DNA of 35,525 nt, from NCBI RefSeq assembly GCF_019052365.1, contig NZ_JAHQUY010000033.1, forward strand, positions 1 to 35,525. The letters run 5' to 3'. Shown here in pieces: positions 23,552 through 32,759 of the stretch. How positions within the stretch are numbered: position 1 is the stretch's first letter; every line of letters begins with the position of its first letter. This DNA comes from Leyella stercorea. Lineage in GTDB: Bacteria > Bacteroidota > Bacteroidia > Bacteroidales > Bacteroidaceae. A program made the position numbers and the translations under genes. Below the pieces are notes generated by a model. It did no database searches and was not told the DNA's origin. It saw only the letters and a program-made list of their open reading frames with translations.

Positions 23552-25582
23552 TTACCAGATTTGTGCGCGCTTCTTCTGCGGCACGAAGAGTTTGTCAGAC
23601 TTCTTGATGTTGAAAGCCTTGTACCAAGCGTCGATCTGCGGGAGAGCGCCGTTGACGCGAGCCTCAGCCGGTGAGTGCGGGTCGGTCTTGATCTGACGGT
23701 CTACGAACTCAGGACGAGCGTTGCCTGCCCATACTGTAGCCCATGAGAGGAAGAAGCGCTGCTCGGGTGTGAAGCCGTCGATTGGCTTGTTGAGAGCCGG
23801 GTTCTCCTTGAGCACGTTCTGCAGGGCGCGGAACGAGATGTTCAGACCGCCGTTGTCGCCGATGTTCTCGCCGAGTGTGAGCTTGCCGTTGATCTTCTTG
23901 CCAGGCAGAGCCTCGTAAGCGCTGAAGTAGTCGACGAGCACCTTTGTGCGAGCCTCGAAGTTCTTCTTGTCGGCTGGTGTCCACCAGTCGTTCTGGTTGC
24001 CGTACTTGTCGAACTGTGAGCCCTGATCGTCGAAGCCGTGCGACATCTCGTGACCGATTACGCCGCCGATACCGCCGTAGTTAACAGCCTCATCAACGTT
24101 CGGGTCGAAGAACGGCGGCTGGAGGATGGCTGCCGGGAAGCAGATCTCGTTGGTGGTCGGGTTATAGTAAGCGTTTACGGTCTGCGGAGTCATTTGCCAC
24201 TCGGTCTTGTCAACCGGTTTGTTCACCTTGCGCGAGATATAGTCCTGCGAGAGGAATGCGCGGATGTTCTGCATGTTCTCGAAGAGCGAGAGCTGCTCGT
24301 CTACGTGGAGGTTGGTGTAGTCCTTCCATGTGTCGGGGTAGCCCACCTTCACGATGAAGTTGGCGAGCTTGTCCTGAGCCTGCGCCTTTGTAGCGGGCGA
24401 CATCCATGTAGCCTCGTCGATGCGCTGCGAGAGAGCCTTCTGCAGGTTGCGCACGAGCTTAATCATCTGCTGCTTAGACGACTCGGGGAAGTACTTCTCT
24501 ACGTAGAGCTTGCCGATAGCCTCGCCGAGCACGCCGCTCACGAGAGCTGTGGCACGCTTCCAGCGCGGACGGTCCTGCTGTACGCCCGACATCACCTTGC
24601 TCAGCTCGAACTCGGCTGCGCGGAAGTTGTCGTCGAGGTAGCCTGCTGCAGAGCTGATGGCGTGCGACTCGGCGTAAGCCTTGAGGTCGTCGAGCGGCTC
24701 GTCAGCCAATATCTTCTCCACCTCGTGGATAGGCTCAAGCTGGCCTACGTCGATGTGCGAGAATGCGGGGAAGCCCTCAGCCAGGAAGAAGTTGCCCCAA
24801 TCGATGCCCGGGAAGTCCTTCACGAGAGCGTTGTATGTCATCTTGTGGTAGTTGGCCTGCACGTCGCGCAGCTCTACCTGGCTCTTGCTTGCCTTGGCGA
24901 TGCGTGTCTCGATGCGCATTGTGGCGTCGGCCTTGCGCTGAGCAGTAGCCTCGTCGTTGCCGGCGAGAACGAGCATCTTCTTGAGGTATTCGGCGTAAGC
25001 CTTGCGCACAGCAACCACCTGAGCGTCGTCAGAGAGGTAGTAGTCGCGCTCGCCGAGTCCGAGTCCGCCCTGACCAAGACCCACGAGGTTGTTGGCAGCG
25101 TCCTTCATGTCGGCACCTACGCCGACTCCGAACATGAGGCAGTCGAGACCGCGTGCGTCGAGCTGTGCTGTGACGAGCTGATACTCGCGGCGGTCGTTCA
25201 CGTCGTTAATCTTCTTCAGAATCGGCTTCAGCGGTTCTGCACCCTCGCGGTTGCGACGCACGCTGTCCATAGCGAGGTTGTAGAGCGAACCTATCTTCTG
25301 TCCGAGTGTGCCCTTGGGCTGCGGTTTAGAAGAGTACTCCTCGATGAGAGCAAGGATGCGCTTCTGGTTCATCTCGTCGAGGTCGGTGAACGAGCCGTTG
25401 CGAGCGTGTTCTGCATCAAGCGGATGGGCCTTGCGCCAGCCACCGATAGCATACTCATAGAAGTCTTGTCCGGGCTTCACTGCCGTGTTCATGTTGGCGA
25501 GGTCGATGCCCTTTGAGGTCTGCGCGCTTGCCGACATTGTAGCCAGCAGCGAGCAAGCGAGGATGATTGATTTTACTTTCAT
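23552..25582 (-). CDS. pepO: M13 family zinc metalloendopeptidase (PepO/neprilysin-like)
   Basis: A 676-residue exported peptidase, full length for the M13 family. The signal peptide is about 1-20 (ATMSASA). The N-terminal M13 region (about 35-420) leads to the catalytic domain with the zinc motif H511-E512-x-x-H515 in VIGHEMSHGFDDQG and the third ligand E572 with D576 in GENIGDNGG. The substrate-binding motif NAYYNP is present, and the C-terminus ends in W as is common in the family. It probably degrades peptides in the periplasm or at the surface and fits with the neighbouring C10 protease. It has no shared tail. Its leader contains the TGCAC palindrome at 25633-25661. Confidence 0.94.
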   Translation of the reverse strand: MKVKSIILACSLLATMSASAQTSKGIDLANMNTAVKPGQDFYEYAIGGWRKAHPLDAEHARNGSFTDLDEMNQKRILALIEEYSSKPQPKGTLGQKIGSLYNLAMDSVRRNREGAEPLKPILKKINDVNDRREYQLVTAQLDARGLDCLMFGVGVGADMKDAANNLVGLGQGGLGLGERDYYLSDDAQVVAVRKAYAEYLKKMLVLAGNDEATAQRKADATMRIETRIAKASKSQVELRDVQANYHKMTYNALVKDFPGIDWGNFFLAEGFPAFSHIDVGQLEPIHEVEKILADEPLDDLKAYAESHAISSAAGYLDDNFRAAEFELSKVMSGVQQDRPRWKRATALVSGVLGEAIGKLYVEKYFPESSKQQMIKLVRNLQKALSQRIDEATWMSPATKAQAQDKLANFIVKVGYPDTWKDYTNLHVDEQLSLFENMQNIRAFLSQDYISRKVNKPVDKTEWQMTPQTVNAYYNPTTNEICFPAAILQPPFFDPNVDEAVNYGGIGGVIGHEMSHGFDDQGSQFDKYGNQNDWWTPADKKNFEARTKVLVDYFSAYEALPGKKINGKLTLGENIGDNGGLNISFRALQNVLKENPALNKPIDGFTPEQRFFLSWATVWAGNARPEFVDRQIKTDPHSPAEARVNGALPQIDAWYKAFNIKKSDKLFVPQKKRAQIW

Positions 25583-25632
25583 ATATAATTAAGTTTAGTA
25601 ATAAGCTTGGGTACTCTCAGGGAGGGCTTTCA

Positions 25633-25661
25633 GGGGGTGCACTTGAGACAAGTGCACCCCC
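25633..25661. repeat. Perfect 13-bp palindrome in the pepO leader
   Basis: GGGGGTGCACTTG (25633-25645) and its complement (25649-25661) surround AGA. The right half and centre are identical to 8034-8056 in the gltX-cutC gap. It lies between the predicted pepO -7 box and the start codon, so the mRNA would carry a stable hairpin about 50 nt before the ATG. Confidence 0.7.
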
Positions 25662-25670
25662 TAATGATTG

Positions 25671-25678
25671 CAAAAGTA
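25671..25678 (-). promoter_or_regulatory. Predicted -7 element of pepO
   Basis: The minus strand reads TACTTTTG, a TAnnTTTG match about 90 nt before the ATG at 25582. No clear -33 element was seen. Confidence 0.4.
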
Positions 25679-25770
25679 AGAAATTTGTGATAAATAACAT
25701 ATACTTGTTAGTAATCGTTAACCATTGCGCAAACGTTTACCTTGCAGTTTGGAAGAAATGCGTTCATAAC

Positions 25771-25802
25771 TTTGCAAAAAATTGCGTAATTGTTTAATTT
25801 TG
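25771..25802 (+). promoter_or_regulatory. Consensus promoter of the starch-utilisation operon
   Basis: TTTG (25771-25774), 20 nt, then TAATTTTG (25795-25802) fits both boxes, 42 nt before the ATG at 25845. A second possible -7 box, TAACTTTG, lies at 25767-25774. Confidence 0.6.
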
Positions 25803-25844
25803 CAGCAAAATACAATTAGAATCTAATAACGACTAAACAATACT

Positions 25845-28574
25845 ATGCAAATTACTTTTAACATCCAATACAAGACAGTATTCGGCGAAGAGCTGCTGCT
25901 GAACACCGTAGGCGGACAGCAAGGCAACCGCACAGTGGCTATGTCTACAACCGACGGTTTGACATGGACATGCGAGGTAGAGGCAGGCATGGGCGAACAG
26001 CACGTAGACTATTACTATAGCGTGCGCAACAGCTGCGGAATAAAGTGCAGCGAGTGGAAGACCATAATGCACCGACTCGACCTCAACGCGAAGCCGTCGC
26101 ACCGCTTCACCGTAGAAGACCGCTGGCACGAGATACCGGGCGACACATATTTATATAGCTCGGCGTTCACCGACTGCGTCAACCGACGCGCAAAGGGCAA
26201 GGTGGAGCCGCTGGCTTACAAGAAGGCGCTGCGACTCGTGGTGCGCGCTCCGCAGTTGCACTCGGGCTCACGCCTCGCTCTCACGGGCAAAGGCGCTGCG
26301 CTGGGCAACTGGGACTTGAAGAAGGCGCTGCCAATGACCGAGCACAACTACAACGAATGGATTGTAGACATCGACGGCGACGCGCTCAATACAAACGAAA
26401 AAGAAGTAGGTTTAGGTAACAATAATAAGATTTGTAGTAAGTTAGTACACGAACTGGAGTTTAAGTTCGTGGCGTTCAGCGACAAAGGCGATGAGATGTG
26501 GGAGACATGCGACAACCGCAAGCTCACTCTCAAGCCTTTGGAGCAGAACGAAGTGCGCGTGGTGGCACTCGACCAGTCGTTCTACGCACTCTGCGACGAG
26601 AAGGTGGCGGGCACACTCATTCCGGTCTTCTCGCTCCGCTCTGAAGGTAGCTTCGGCGTGGGCGACTTCGGCGACCTTAAACTGATGGTCGACTGGATGG
26701 CAAAGACCCACCAGCGCCTCCTGCAGGTGCTGCCTATCAACGACTCTACATCCACACACACGTGGACCGATTCATATCCATATTCATGCATATCTATCTT
26801 CGCACTGCATCCGCAGTATGCCGACCTGCGCCAGTTGCCCGCTTTGAAAGACAAGCTGGAGGCAGACCGCTTCGAGGTGCTGCGCGAGGAACTGAACGCT
26901 CTGCCGCAGATCGACTACGAGCGCGTGAACAATGCCAAGCTGAAGTATCTCCGTCTGCTGTTTGAGCAGGAGGGCAAGAAGGTGCTGGCGTCGAAGGAGT
27001 TCAAGACGTTCTTCACCGACTGCGAGCGCTGGCTCGCGCCGTACGCCCACTACTGCTATCTGCGCGACTTCTACGGCACATGCGTATTCTCTGAGTGGCC
27101 CGACCACAAGCAGTGGAACGAGGCTGACCGCAAGGCGCTCAGCAACCCGAAGAGCGAACTATATAATAAGGTGGCGTTCTACTACTACATGCAGTTCGTG
27201 CTCGACCAGCAGATGCGCTCAGCTCACGAGTATGCCCGCGCTCGCGGCGTCATCCTCAAGGGCGACATTCCTATCGGCGTGAACCGCAACGGCTGCGACG
27301 TATGGCACGAGCCCGAATACTTCCACCTCGACTCGCAGGCGGGTGCTCCGCCAGACGCTTTCTCGGTGAACGGACAGAACTGGGGCTTACCGACATACAA
27401 CTGGGACCGCATGATTGCAGACGGATGCGAGTGGTGGGTGCGCCGCTTCCAGAACATGGCTAAGTATTTCGACGCTTACCGCATCGACCATGTGCTCGGA
27501 TTCTTCCGTATATGGGCTATACCTACCGACTGCGTAGGCGGACTGCTCGGACAGTTCCAGCCGGCACTCGCCATGTCGCGCGACGAAATACAGAGCTATG
27601 GTCTCAACTTCCAGGAGCATCTCTTCACAACGCCGTTCATAGCCCACTGGGTAGTGGAGCGCGTGTTCCGCGAACATACCGAGGAGGTTATCAAGACTTA
27701 TCTCAACCACGAGCACGACGACATCTACTCGCTCAAGCCCGAATACGACACGGAGCGCAAGATTGAGACTGCGTTCGAGGGCAAGACGACGGAGAAGGAC
27801 GTGTGGCTGCGCGACGGACTCTACGCGCTGGTTGACGACGTGCTCTTCGTGCGCGACCGCAAGAACCCCAACCTCTTCCACCCGCGCATCACGGCGCAGC
27901 TCAACTTCATGTACGAGGCGCTGTGGGACGGCGACAAGGCTGCGTTCAACCGACTCTATAACGACTACTATTATCGCCGCAACAACAATTTCTGGTATGG
28001 CGAGGCGATGAAGAAGCTGCCGATTCTGGTGCAGGCTACCCGTATGCTGGTATGCGCAGAAGACTTGGGCATGGTGCCCGACTGCGTGCAGTGGGTAATG
28101 CAGCAGCTGCGCATCCTGAGTCTCGAACTGCAGTCGATGCCGAAGGATCCGAGCGTTAAGTTCGGCTATCTCTCGCGCAACCCGTACCGCTCTGTGTGCA
28201 CTCTCTCTACTCACGATATGCCTACGCTGCGCCAGTGGTGGGACGAAGACTGGGACCGCACGCAGGAGTTCTACAACACCATGCTCTACCGCGGCGGCGC
28301 CGCACCGCATCCGCTGCCGGGATGGCTCGCTCGCGACATCGTTTCGCAGCAGCTCACCTCGCCGTCTATGCTCTGCGTACTCTCGCTGCAGGACTGGTTC
28401 GCCATCGACGAGCGTATTCGTCTCGCTGATGCCAACGCCGAGCGCATCAACATTCCGTCTATCCCGAAGCACTACTGGCGCTATCGTATGCACATGAACA
28501 TCGAACAGCTCCTCGCCGACCGCGACTTTAACGAGCAGGTGAAGGAACTGATTGACGAAGCGGGAAGAAAGTAA
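25845..28574 (+). CDS. malQ: 4-alpha-glucanotransferase, GH77, with two N-terminal CBM20-like domains (DPE2-like)
   Basis: A 909-residue cytoplasmic enzyme (no signal peptide) that transfers glucosyl or maltosyl units between maltodextrins. Residues about 1-110 and 125-235 look like two CBM20 starch-binding modules (the second contains LTGKGAALGNWDLKKALPM). The GH77 barrel starts near 250 (IPVFSLRSEGSFGVGDFGDLK). Catalytic residues are nucleophile D548 (YRIDHVLGFFRIW), acid/base E739 (CAEDLGMVP) and D791 (STHDMPTLRQWW). The long stretch between D548 and E739 and the twin CBM20s match the plant DPE2 layout rather than the short E. coli MalQ. It is the first gene of a probable operon; pullulanase follows after 41 nt. 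Bases about 26391-26450 use A/T-ending codons unlike the rest. Confidence 0.94.
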   Translation: MQITFNIQYKTVFGEELLLNTVGGQQGNRTVAMSTTDGLTWTCEVEAGMGEQHVDYYYSVRNSCGIKCSEWKTIMHRLDLNAKPSHRFTVEDRWHEIPGDTYLYSSAFTDCVNRRAKGKVEPLAYKKALRLVVRAPQLHSGSRLALTGKGAALGNWDLKKALPMTEHNYNEWIVDIDGDALNTNEKEVGLGNNNKICSKLVHELEFKFVAFSDKGDEMWETCDNRKLTLKPLEQNEVRVVALDQSFYALCDEKVAGTLIPVFSLRSEGSFGVGDFGDLKLMVDWMAKTHQRLLQVLPINDSTSTHTWTDSYPYSCISIFALHPQYADLRQLPALKDKLEADRFEVLREELNALPQIDYERVNNAKLKYLRLLFEQEGKKVLASKEFKTFFTDCERWLAPYAHYCYLRDFYGTCVFSEWPDHKQWNEADRKALSNPKSELYNKVAFYYYMQFVLDQQMRSAHEYARARGVILKGDIPIGVNRNGCDVWHEPEYFHLDSQAGAPPDAFSVNGQNWGLPTYNWDRMIADGCEWWVRRFQNMAKYFDAYRIDHVLGFFRIWAIPTDCVGGLLGQFQPALAMSRDEIQSYGLNFQEHLFTTPFIAHWVVERVFREHTEEVIKTYLNHEHDDIYSLKPEYDTERKIETAFEGKTTEKDVWLRDGLYALVDDVLFVRDRKNPNLFHPRITAQLNFMYEALWDGDKAAFNRLYNDYYYRRNNNFWYGEAMKKLPILVQATRMLVCAEDLGMVPDCVQWVMQQLRILSLELQSMPKDPSVKFGYLSRNPYRSVCTLSTHDMPTLRQWWDEDWDRTQEFYNTMLYRGGAAPHPLPGWLARDIVSQQLTSPSMLCVLSLQDWFAIDERIRLADANAERINIPSIPKHYWRYRMHMNIEQLLADRDFNEQVKELIDEAGRK

Positions 28575-28615
28575 ATTTAAAATTAAGAGTTGAAAAACGT
28601 TCAATAACAACAATC

Positions 28616-30541
28616 ATGACCCTAAAGACCATTCTCCTCTCCTTCTTGACATCCTGCACGGCTCACAGCGCCGTCGCACAGACGTTCAACGAAGTGGAGT
28701 ATTCGCCCAAAGAGACAACATTCCAGCTCACCACGTCGCCCGACGTGAAGAAAGTGAACGTGCTGCTGTCGGACACAGACAGTGACAATCCTGCCGAGCA
28801 GATGATTAAGCAGATGAAGCATGTGGGTGCGGGCAAGTGGAAGCTAACGGTGAAGAGCGACTTGAAAGGCAAGTATTATCTCTTCAGCGTGTACAACAAT
28901 GCGCAGCCTGACAACACACCCGGCATATTCGCAAAGGCGGTGGGTGTGAACGGAAAGCGCGGCGCCATCGTCGACCTGCGCGACACCGACCCTGAGGGTT
29001 GGAACAGCGATGTGCGCCCGACGCTCAACAATCCGTGCGACCTCGTCATCTATGAGATGCACCACCGCGACTTCTCCGTCGACCTCTCGTCGGGACTGAA
29101 GAACAAGGGCAAGTTTCTTGCGCTCACAGAGCCGAAGGCTATCGAGCACTTGCAGCGTCTCGGCGTGAACGCCGTGCACATTCTGCCGTCGTACGACTAC
29201 GCTTCCGTGGATGAGTCGAAGCCCGACGTGCCGCAGTACAACTGGGGATACGACCCGCTCAACTATAACGTGCCCGAAGGCTCCTACTCTACCGACGCCG
29301 CTACGCCGACAACACGCATACGCGAGTTCAAGCAGATGGTGCAGGCACTGCACAAGGCTGGCATTCGCGTCATACTCGACGTGGTGTACAATCATACGTT
29401 CGACATCAACGGCTCCAACTTCCAAAAGACCTACCCCGACTACTTCTACCGCAAGACTGCGGAAGGCAAGTATTCGGACGGTACGGGCTGCGGCAACGAG
29501 ACGGCGAGCGAGAAGCCGCTCATGCGCGAGTTCATGAAGGAGAGCGTGGAGTATTGGGTTAAGGAGTATCATATCGACGGCTTCCGCTTCGACCTCATGG
29601 GCGTTCACGACATCGAAACGATGAACGAGATACGTGCTATGGTAGACAAGATCGACCCGTCTATATATATTTATGGTGAGGGATGGAGCGCTGGCTCTTG
29701 TGCCTATCCGCAGGAGAAACTGGCTATGAAGGCTCATGCCAAGCAGCTCGACGGCATCGGTGCGTTCTCCGACGAAATGCGCGACGCTCTGCGCGGTCCG
29801 TTCTCAGACGACCATAAGGGCGGCTTCCTCATTGGCGAGCCTAATCAAGAGGAAAGCATCAAGTTCGGCATCGTGGGTGCCATTGCGCATCCGCAGATAG
29901 ATATAACGAAGGTGAACTACTCGCGAGAGGCGTGGACGAACGAGCCGTCGCAGATGGTGGCTTACGTGAGTTGTCACGACGACATGTGTCTCACCGACCG
30001 TTTGCGCGCTACAATGCCGTACATAACCGACGACGAACTGATACGTCTCGACCTGCTCGCACAGACCGCTGTGCTCACTTCGCAGGGCGTGCCGTTCATT
30101 CTCGCTGGCGAGGAGATGCTGCGCGACAAGAAGGGCGTGCACAACTCGTTCCGCTCGCCCGACTCTATCAACCGTCTCGACTGGAACAACCTGAAGCGCT
30201 ATCCGCAGGTGTTCGACTACTACGCTGGTCTCATAGCGCTGCGCAAGGCGCATCCTGCGTTCCGCATGGGCAAGGCAGAGGAGGTGCGCAAGAACCTCGA
30301 GTTCGCCGATGCTCCGAAGGGCGTGGTGGCGTTCCGACTGAAGAACAACGCCGGCGGCGACGCATGGCAGAACATATACGTGGTGCTCAACTCGCAGAAG
30401 ACGCCGCAGAACGTTAAGGTTGCTGAGGGCAGCTACACAAAGGTGGTGGCTAACGGCAAGGTGAACGCCGAAGGTCTCGGACTCATCAGCGGCTCTACTC
30501 TGACGGTTGCTCCGCAGTCGGCATTGATTGTTCACGATTAA
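28616..30541 (+). CDS. pulA: Type I pullulanase (GH13, debranching enzyme)
   Basis: A 641-residue enzyme that cleaves alpha-1,6 branches of pullulan, amylopectin limit dextrin or glycogen. An export signal is present: either a signal peptide ending at AVA (about 20) or a lipobox LTSC with Cys14; the choice is not clear. A CBM48-like N-terminal domain (about 25-130) is followed by the type I pullulanase signature YNWGYDP (residues about 207-213). The GH13 catalytic residues are D326 (GFRFDLMG), E355 (YGEGW) and D455 (SCHDDM). It sits 41 nt after the glucanotransferase gene and 11 nt before the neopullulanase gene, so one transcript is likely. Anchoring and location are inferred. Confidence 0.93.
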   Translation: MTLKTILLSFLTSCTAHSAVAQTFNEVEYSPKETTFQLTTSPDVKKVNVLLSDTDSDNPAEQMIKQMKHVGAGKWKLTVKSDLKGKYYLFSVYNNAQPDNTPGIFAKAVGVNGKRGAIVDLRDTDPEGWNSDVRPTLNNPCDLVIYEMHHRDFSVDLSSGLKNKGKFLALTEPKAIEHLQRLGVNAVHILPSYDYASVDESKPDVPQYNWGYDPLNYNVPEGSYSTDAATPTTRIREFKQMVQALHKAGIRVILDVVYNHTFDINGSNFQKTYPDYFYRKTAEGKYSDGTGCGNETASEKPLMREFMKESVEYWVKEYHIDGFRFDLMGVHDIETMNEIRAMVDKIDPSIYIYGEGWSAGSCAYPQEKLAMKAHAKQLDGIGAFSDEMRDALRGPFSDDHKGGFLIGEPNQEESIKFGIVGAIAHPQIDITKVNYSREAWTNEPSQMVAYVSCHDDMCLTDRLRATMPYITDDELIRLDLLAQTAVLTSQGVPFILAGEEMLRDKKGVHNSFRSPDSINRLDWNNLKRYPQVFDYYAGLIALRKAHPAFRMGKAEEVRKNLEFADAPKGVVAFRLKNNAGGDAWQNIYVVLNSQKTPQNVKVAEGSYTKVVANGKVNAEGLGLISGSTLTVAPQSALIVHD

Positions 30542-30552
30542 TACTTTAAACT

Positions 30553-32514
30553 ATGATAAACTTCAAAAACCATTTTCTCTTGTCATTGAACAAGGGAATG
30601 AAGAGCGCGACGCTCGTCGCTCTCTTTCTTTCAACATCACTTTCTATGAATGCAGCACAGAAGATAGACCGCATCGAGCCTACAAACTGGTTCGTAGGCA
30701 TGAAGAATCCGCAGGTGCAGCTGATGGTTTACGGCAAGGACGTGCGCGCTGCAGAGGTGTCGACCAACTATCCTGGCGTGCGCATCGACTCGCTCGTGCG
30801 TCTCGACTCGCCTAACTATCTGCTGGTGTACATGAACGTGAAGGATGCTAAGCCGGGCACGATGAACCTGCTGTTCCGTGCGGGCAAGAGCAAGACTAAC
30901 GTGAAGTACGAGCTGAAGGCTCGCGACATGAAGGGCGAAGACCACATGGGCTTCACCAACGCCGACGTGCTGTACATGCTCATGCCCGACCGATTTGCAT
31001 CGAGCGGAAAGAATCTTAAAGTGAAGGGCTTGAACGCTTACACTGTGAACCGCAAGGAGCCGTCGCTGCGTCACGGCGGCGACCTCGAAGGCATACGCCA
31101 GCATCTCGACTACTTCAACGAGCTTGGCGTCACGGCGCTGTGGTTCACGCCGGTGCTTGAGAACAACTCGCCCGACCACGGCAAGAGCAGTACGTATCAC
31201 GGATACGCTACGACCGACTACTATCGTGTTGACCCGCGCTTCGGATCGAACAACGACTACCGTCAGCTTGTTTCTGATGCGCACAAGAAGGGTCTGAAGG
31301 TGGTGATGGACATGATTTTCAACCACTGCGGCTTCGAGCATCCTTGGGTGAAGGACATGCCTACCAAGGACTGGTTCAACACACCCGAATGGCTTGCGCC
31401 AGAGAATCAGGCGAAGGCTGTGAAGACGAAGACCGTGGACGGCGACCAGATGACTAACGACAAGTATCTGCAGACAAGCTACAAGCTGACGCCGGTGCTC
31501 GACCCGTATGCGTCGAAGGTAGACCTGCGCGAGACGGTGGACGGCTGGTTCGTGCCCTCAATGCCCGACCTCAACCAGCGCAACGAGCACGTGATGACTT
31601 ATCTCATACAGAACTCGGAATGGTGGATTGAGACCGTTGGCATCGACGGCATACGCATGGACACTTATCCGTATGCCGACCGCAAGGGTATGGCACGCTG
31701 GATGGAGGTGCTGAACACGGAGTATCCCAACTTCAACACGGTTGGCGAGACTTGGGTGACGGAGCCGGCATACACGGCGGCATGGCAGAAGGACTCGCCG
31801 CTGGCAGAAGTGAACTCTAACCTGAAGACGGTGATGGACTTCGCGTTCTTCGACCGCATCAACCAGGCGAAGAACGAGGAGACCGACGACTGGTGGAAGG
31901 GCTTCAACCGCATATACAACTCGCTCTGCTACGATTATCTGTACGTCGACCCGTCGCACGTGATGGCGTTCATCGAGAACCACGACACCGACCGCTTCCT
32001 CGGCGAGGGTCAGGACACATTAGCTCTGAAGCAGGCGCTGGCTCTGCTGCTCACCGTCAACCGCATTCCGCAGCTCTACTACGGCACGGAGATACTGATG
32101 AACGGCACTAAGAGCTCTACCGACGGACATGTGCGCCGCGACTTCCCTGGCGGTTTCGCCGGCGACTCACACAACGCGTTCAACAAGGCGGAGCGCACAA
32201 AGGAGGAGCAGGCTATGTTCAGCTTCACAAGCCGTCTGCTCCATTGGCGTCAGAACAACGACGTCATCACGAAGGGCAAGCAGACGCAGTTCATACCGGT
32301 GAATGGCGTGTACGTAGTGGCTCGCACGTTGGGCGACAAGGCGGTGATGACAGTACTCAACGGCACATCGAAGGCTGCAACAATGCCCGTAGCCCGCTAC
32401 GCCGAGATTATCGGCAACCGCACGGAGGCTACGAACATCCTTACCGGTCGCAAGATCGACCTCTCTAAGGACGTGAAGCTGCAGCCGAGAGGTGTACTTG
32501 TACTTAGTATGTAA
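30553..32514 (+). CDS. susA: SusA-like neopullulanase / cyclomaltodextrinase (GH13)
   Basis: A 653-residue enzyme that hydrolyses alpha-1,4 bonds in maltodextrins, cyclodextrins or pullulan, matching Bacteroides SusA in layout. A signal sequence (SATLVALFLSTSLSMNAAQ) leads to an N-terminal Cyc-maltodext_N beta domain (about 36-125). The GH13 barrel carries D370 (GIRMDTYPYAD), E399 (VGETWV) and D478 (ENHDTDRF), and a C-terminal beta domain ends the protein. Two starts are possible: ATG 30553, 11 nt after pulA with an A/T-rich upstream region, or ATG 30598, which gives a shorter, cleaner signal peptide (MKSATLVALFL...). The stop is not in doubt. It is probably periplasmic and third in the operon. 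Confidence 0.92.
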   Translation: MINFKNHFLLSLNKGMKSATLVALFLSTSLSMNAAQKIDRIEPTNWFVGMKNPQVQLMVYGKDVRAAEVSTNYPGVRIDSLVRLDSPNYLLVYMNVKDAKPGTMNLLFRAGKSKTNVKYELKARDMKGEDHMGFTNADVLYMLMPDRFASSGKNLKVKGLNAYTVNRKEPSLRHGGDLEGIRQHLDYFNELGVTALWFTPVLENNSPDHGKSSTYHGYATTDYYRVDPRFGSNNDYRQLVSDAHKKGLKVVMDMIFNHCGFEHPWVKDMPTKDWFNTPEWLAPENQAKAVKTKTVDGDQMTNDKYLQTSYKLTPVLDPYASKVDLRETVDGWFVPSMPDLNQRNEHVMTYLIQNSEWWIETVGIDGIRMDTYPYADRKGMARWMEVLNTEYPNFNTVGETWVTEPAYTAAWQKDSPLAEVNSNLKTVMDFAFFDRINQAKNEETDDWWKGFNRIYNSLCYDYLYVDPSHVMAFIENHDTDRFLGEGQDTLALKQALALLLTVNRIPQLYYGTEILMNGTKSSTDGHVRRDFPGGFAGDSHNAFNKAERTKEEQAMFSFTSRLLHWRQNNDVITKGKQTQFIPVNGVYVVARTLGDKAVMTVLNGTSKAATMPVARYAEIIGNRTEATNILTGRKIDLSKDVKLQPRGVLVLSM

Positions 32515-32575
32515 CTAAAAAAATCTCCCATATCTTCCAGCAGGCTTGTAACGTCTTGTTGGATAACGGGTTGAA

Positions 32576-32636
32576 GGCTGGTAGATAGCGTTTTTATCTA
32601 CCAGCCATCTACCAGTATCTACCAGCATCTCCCAGA
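32576..32636 (+). repeat. Hairpin plus short ATCTACCAG direct repeats after the susA-like gene
   Basis: A perfect 12-bp stem (GGCTGGTAGATA at 32576-32587, complement 32595-32606) is followed by repeats of ATCTACCAG at 32607 and 32617 and a variant ATCTCCCAG at 32627; the right stem arm contains the same word. No T run follows the hairpin, but it may still end transcription of the operon. The following CCCG/CGGG-TTTT stretch (about 32645-32662) is another weak stop. Confidence 0.5.
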
Positions 32637-32679
32637 CGGGCTGCCCGCCTCAATCGGGTTTTGCACATATTTCTCCTAC

Positions 32680-32718
32680 TGTTTGCCCTTCTACACAATT
32701 ATATTGTTTCGGCAAACA
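32680..32718. promoter_or_regulatory. Inverted repeat in the alpha-amylase upstream region
   Basis: TGTTTGCC (32680-32687) and its complement GGCAAACA (32711-32718) are separated by 23 nt, 42 nt before the amylase ATG. No exact TAnnTTTG box is present, so a promoter cannot be placed. The repeat could be a regulator site. Confidence 0.35.
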
Positions 32719-32759
32719 TCAGATAACCTCAAACAATAACAATCAATTCGATACCTAAA

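Noticed and set aside
24038..25516. Plus-strand open frame (492 codons) opposite pepO
   Set aside because: Antisense shadow; V/L/H/E-biased translation and no signal or domain.
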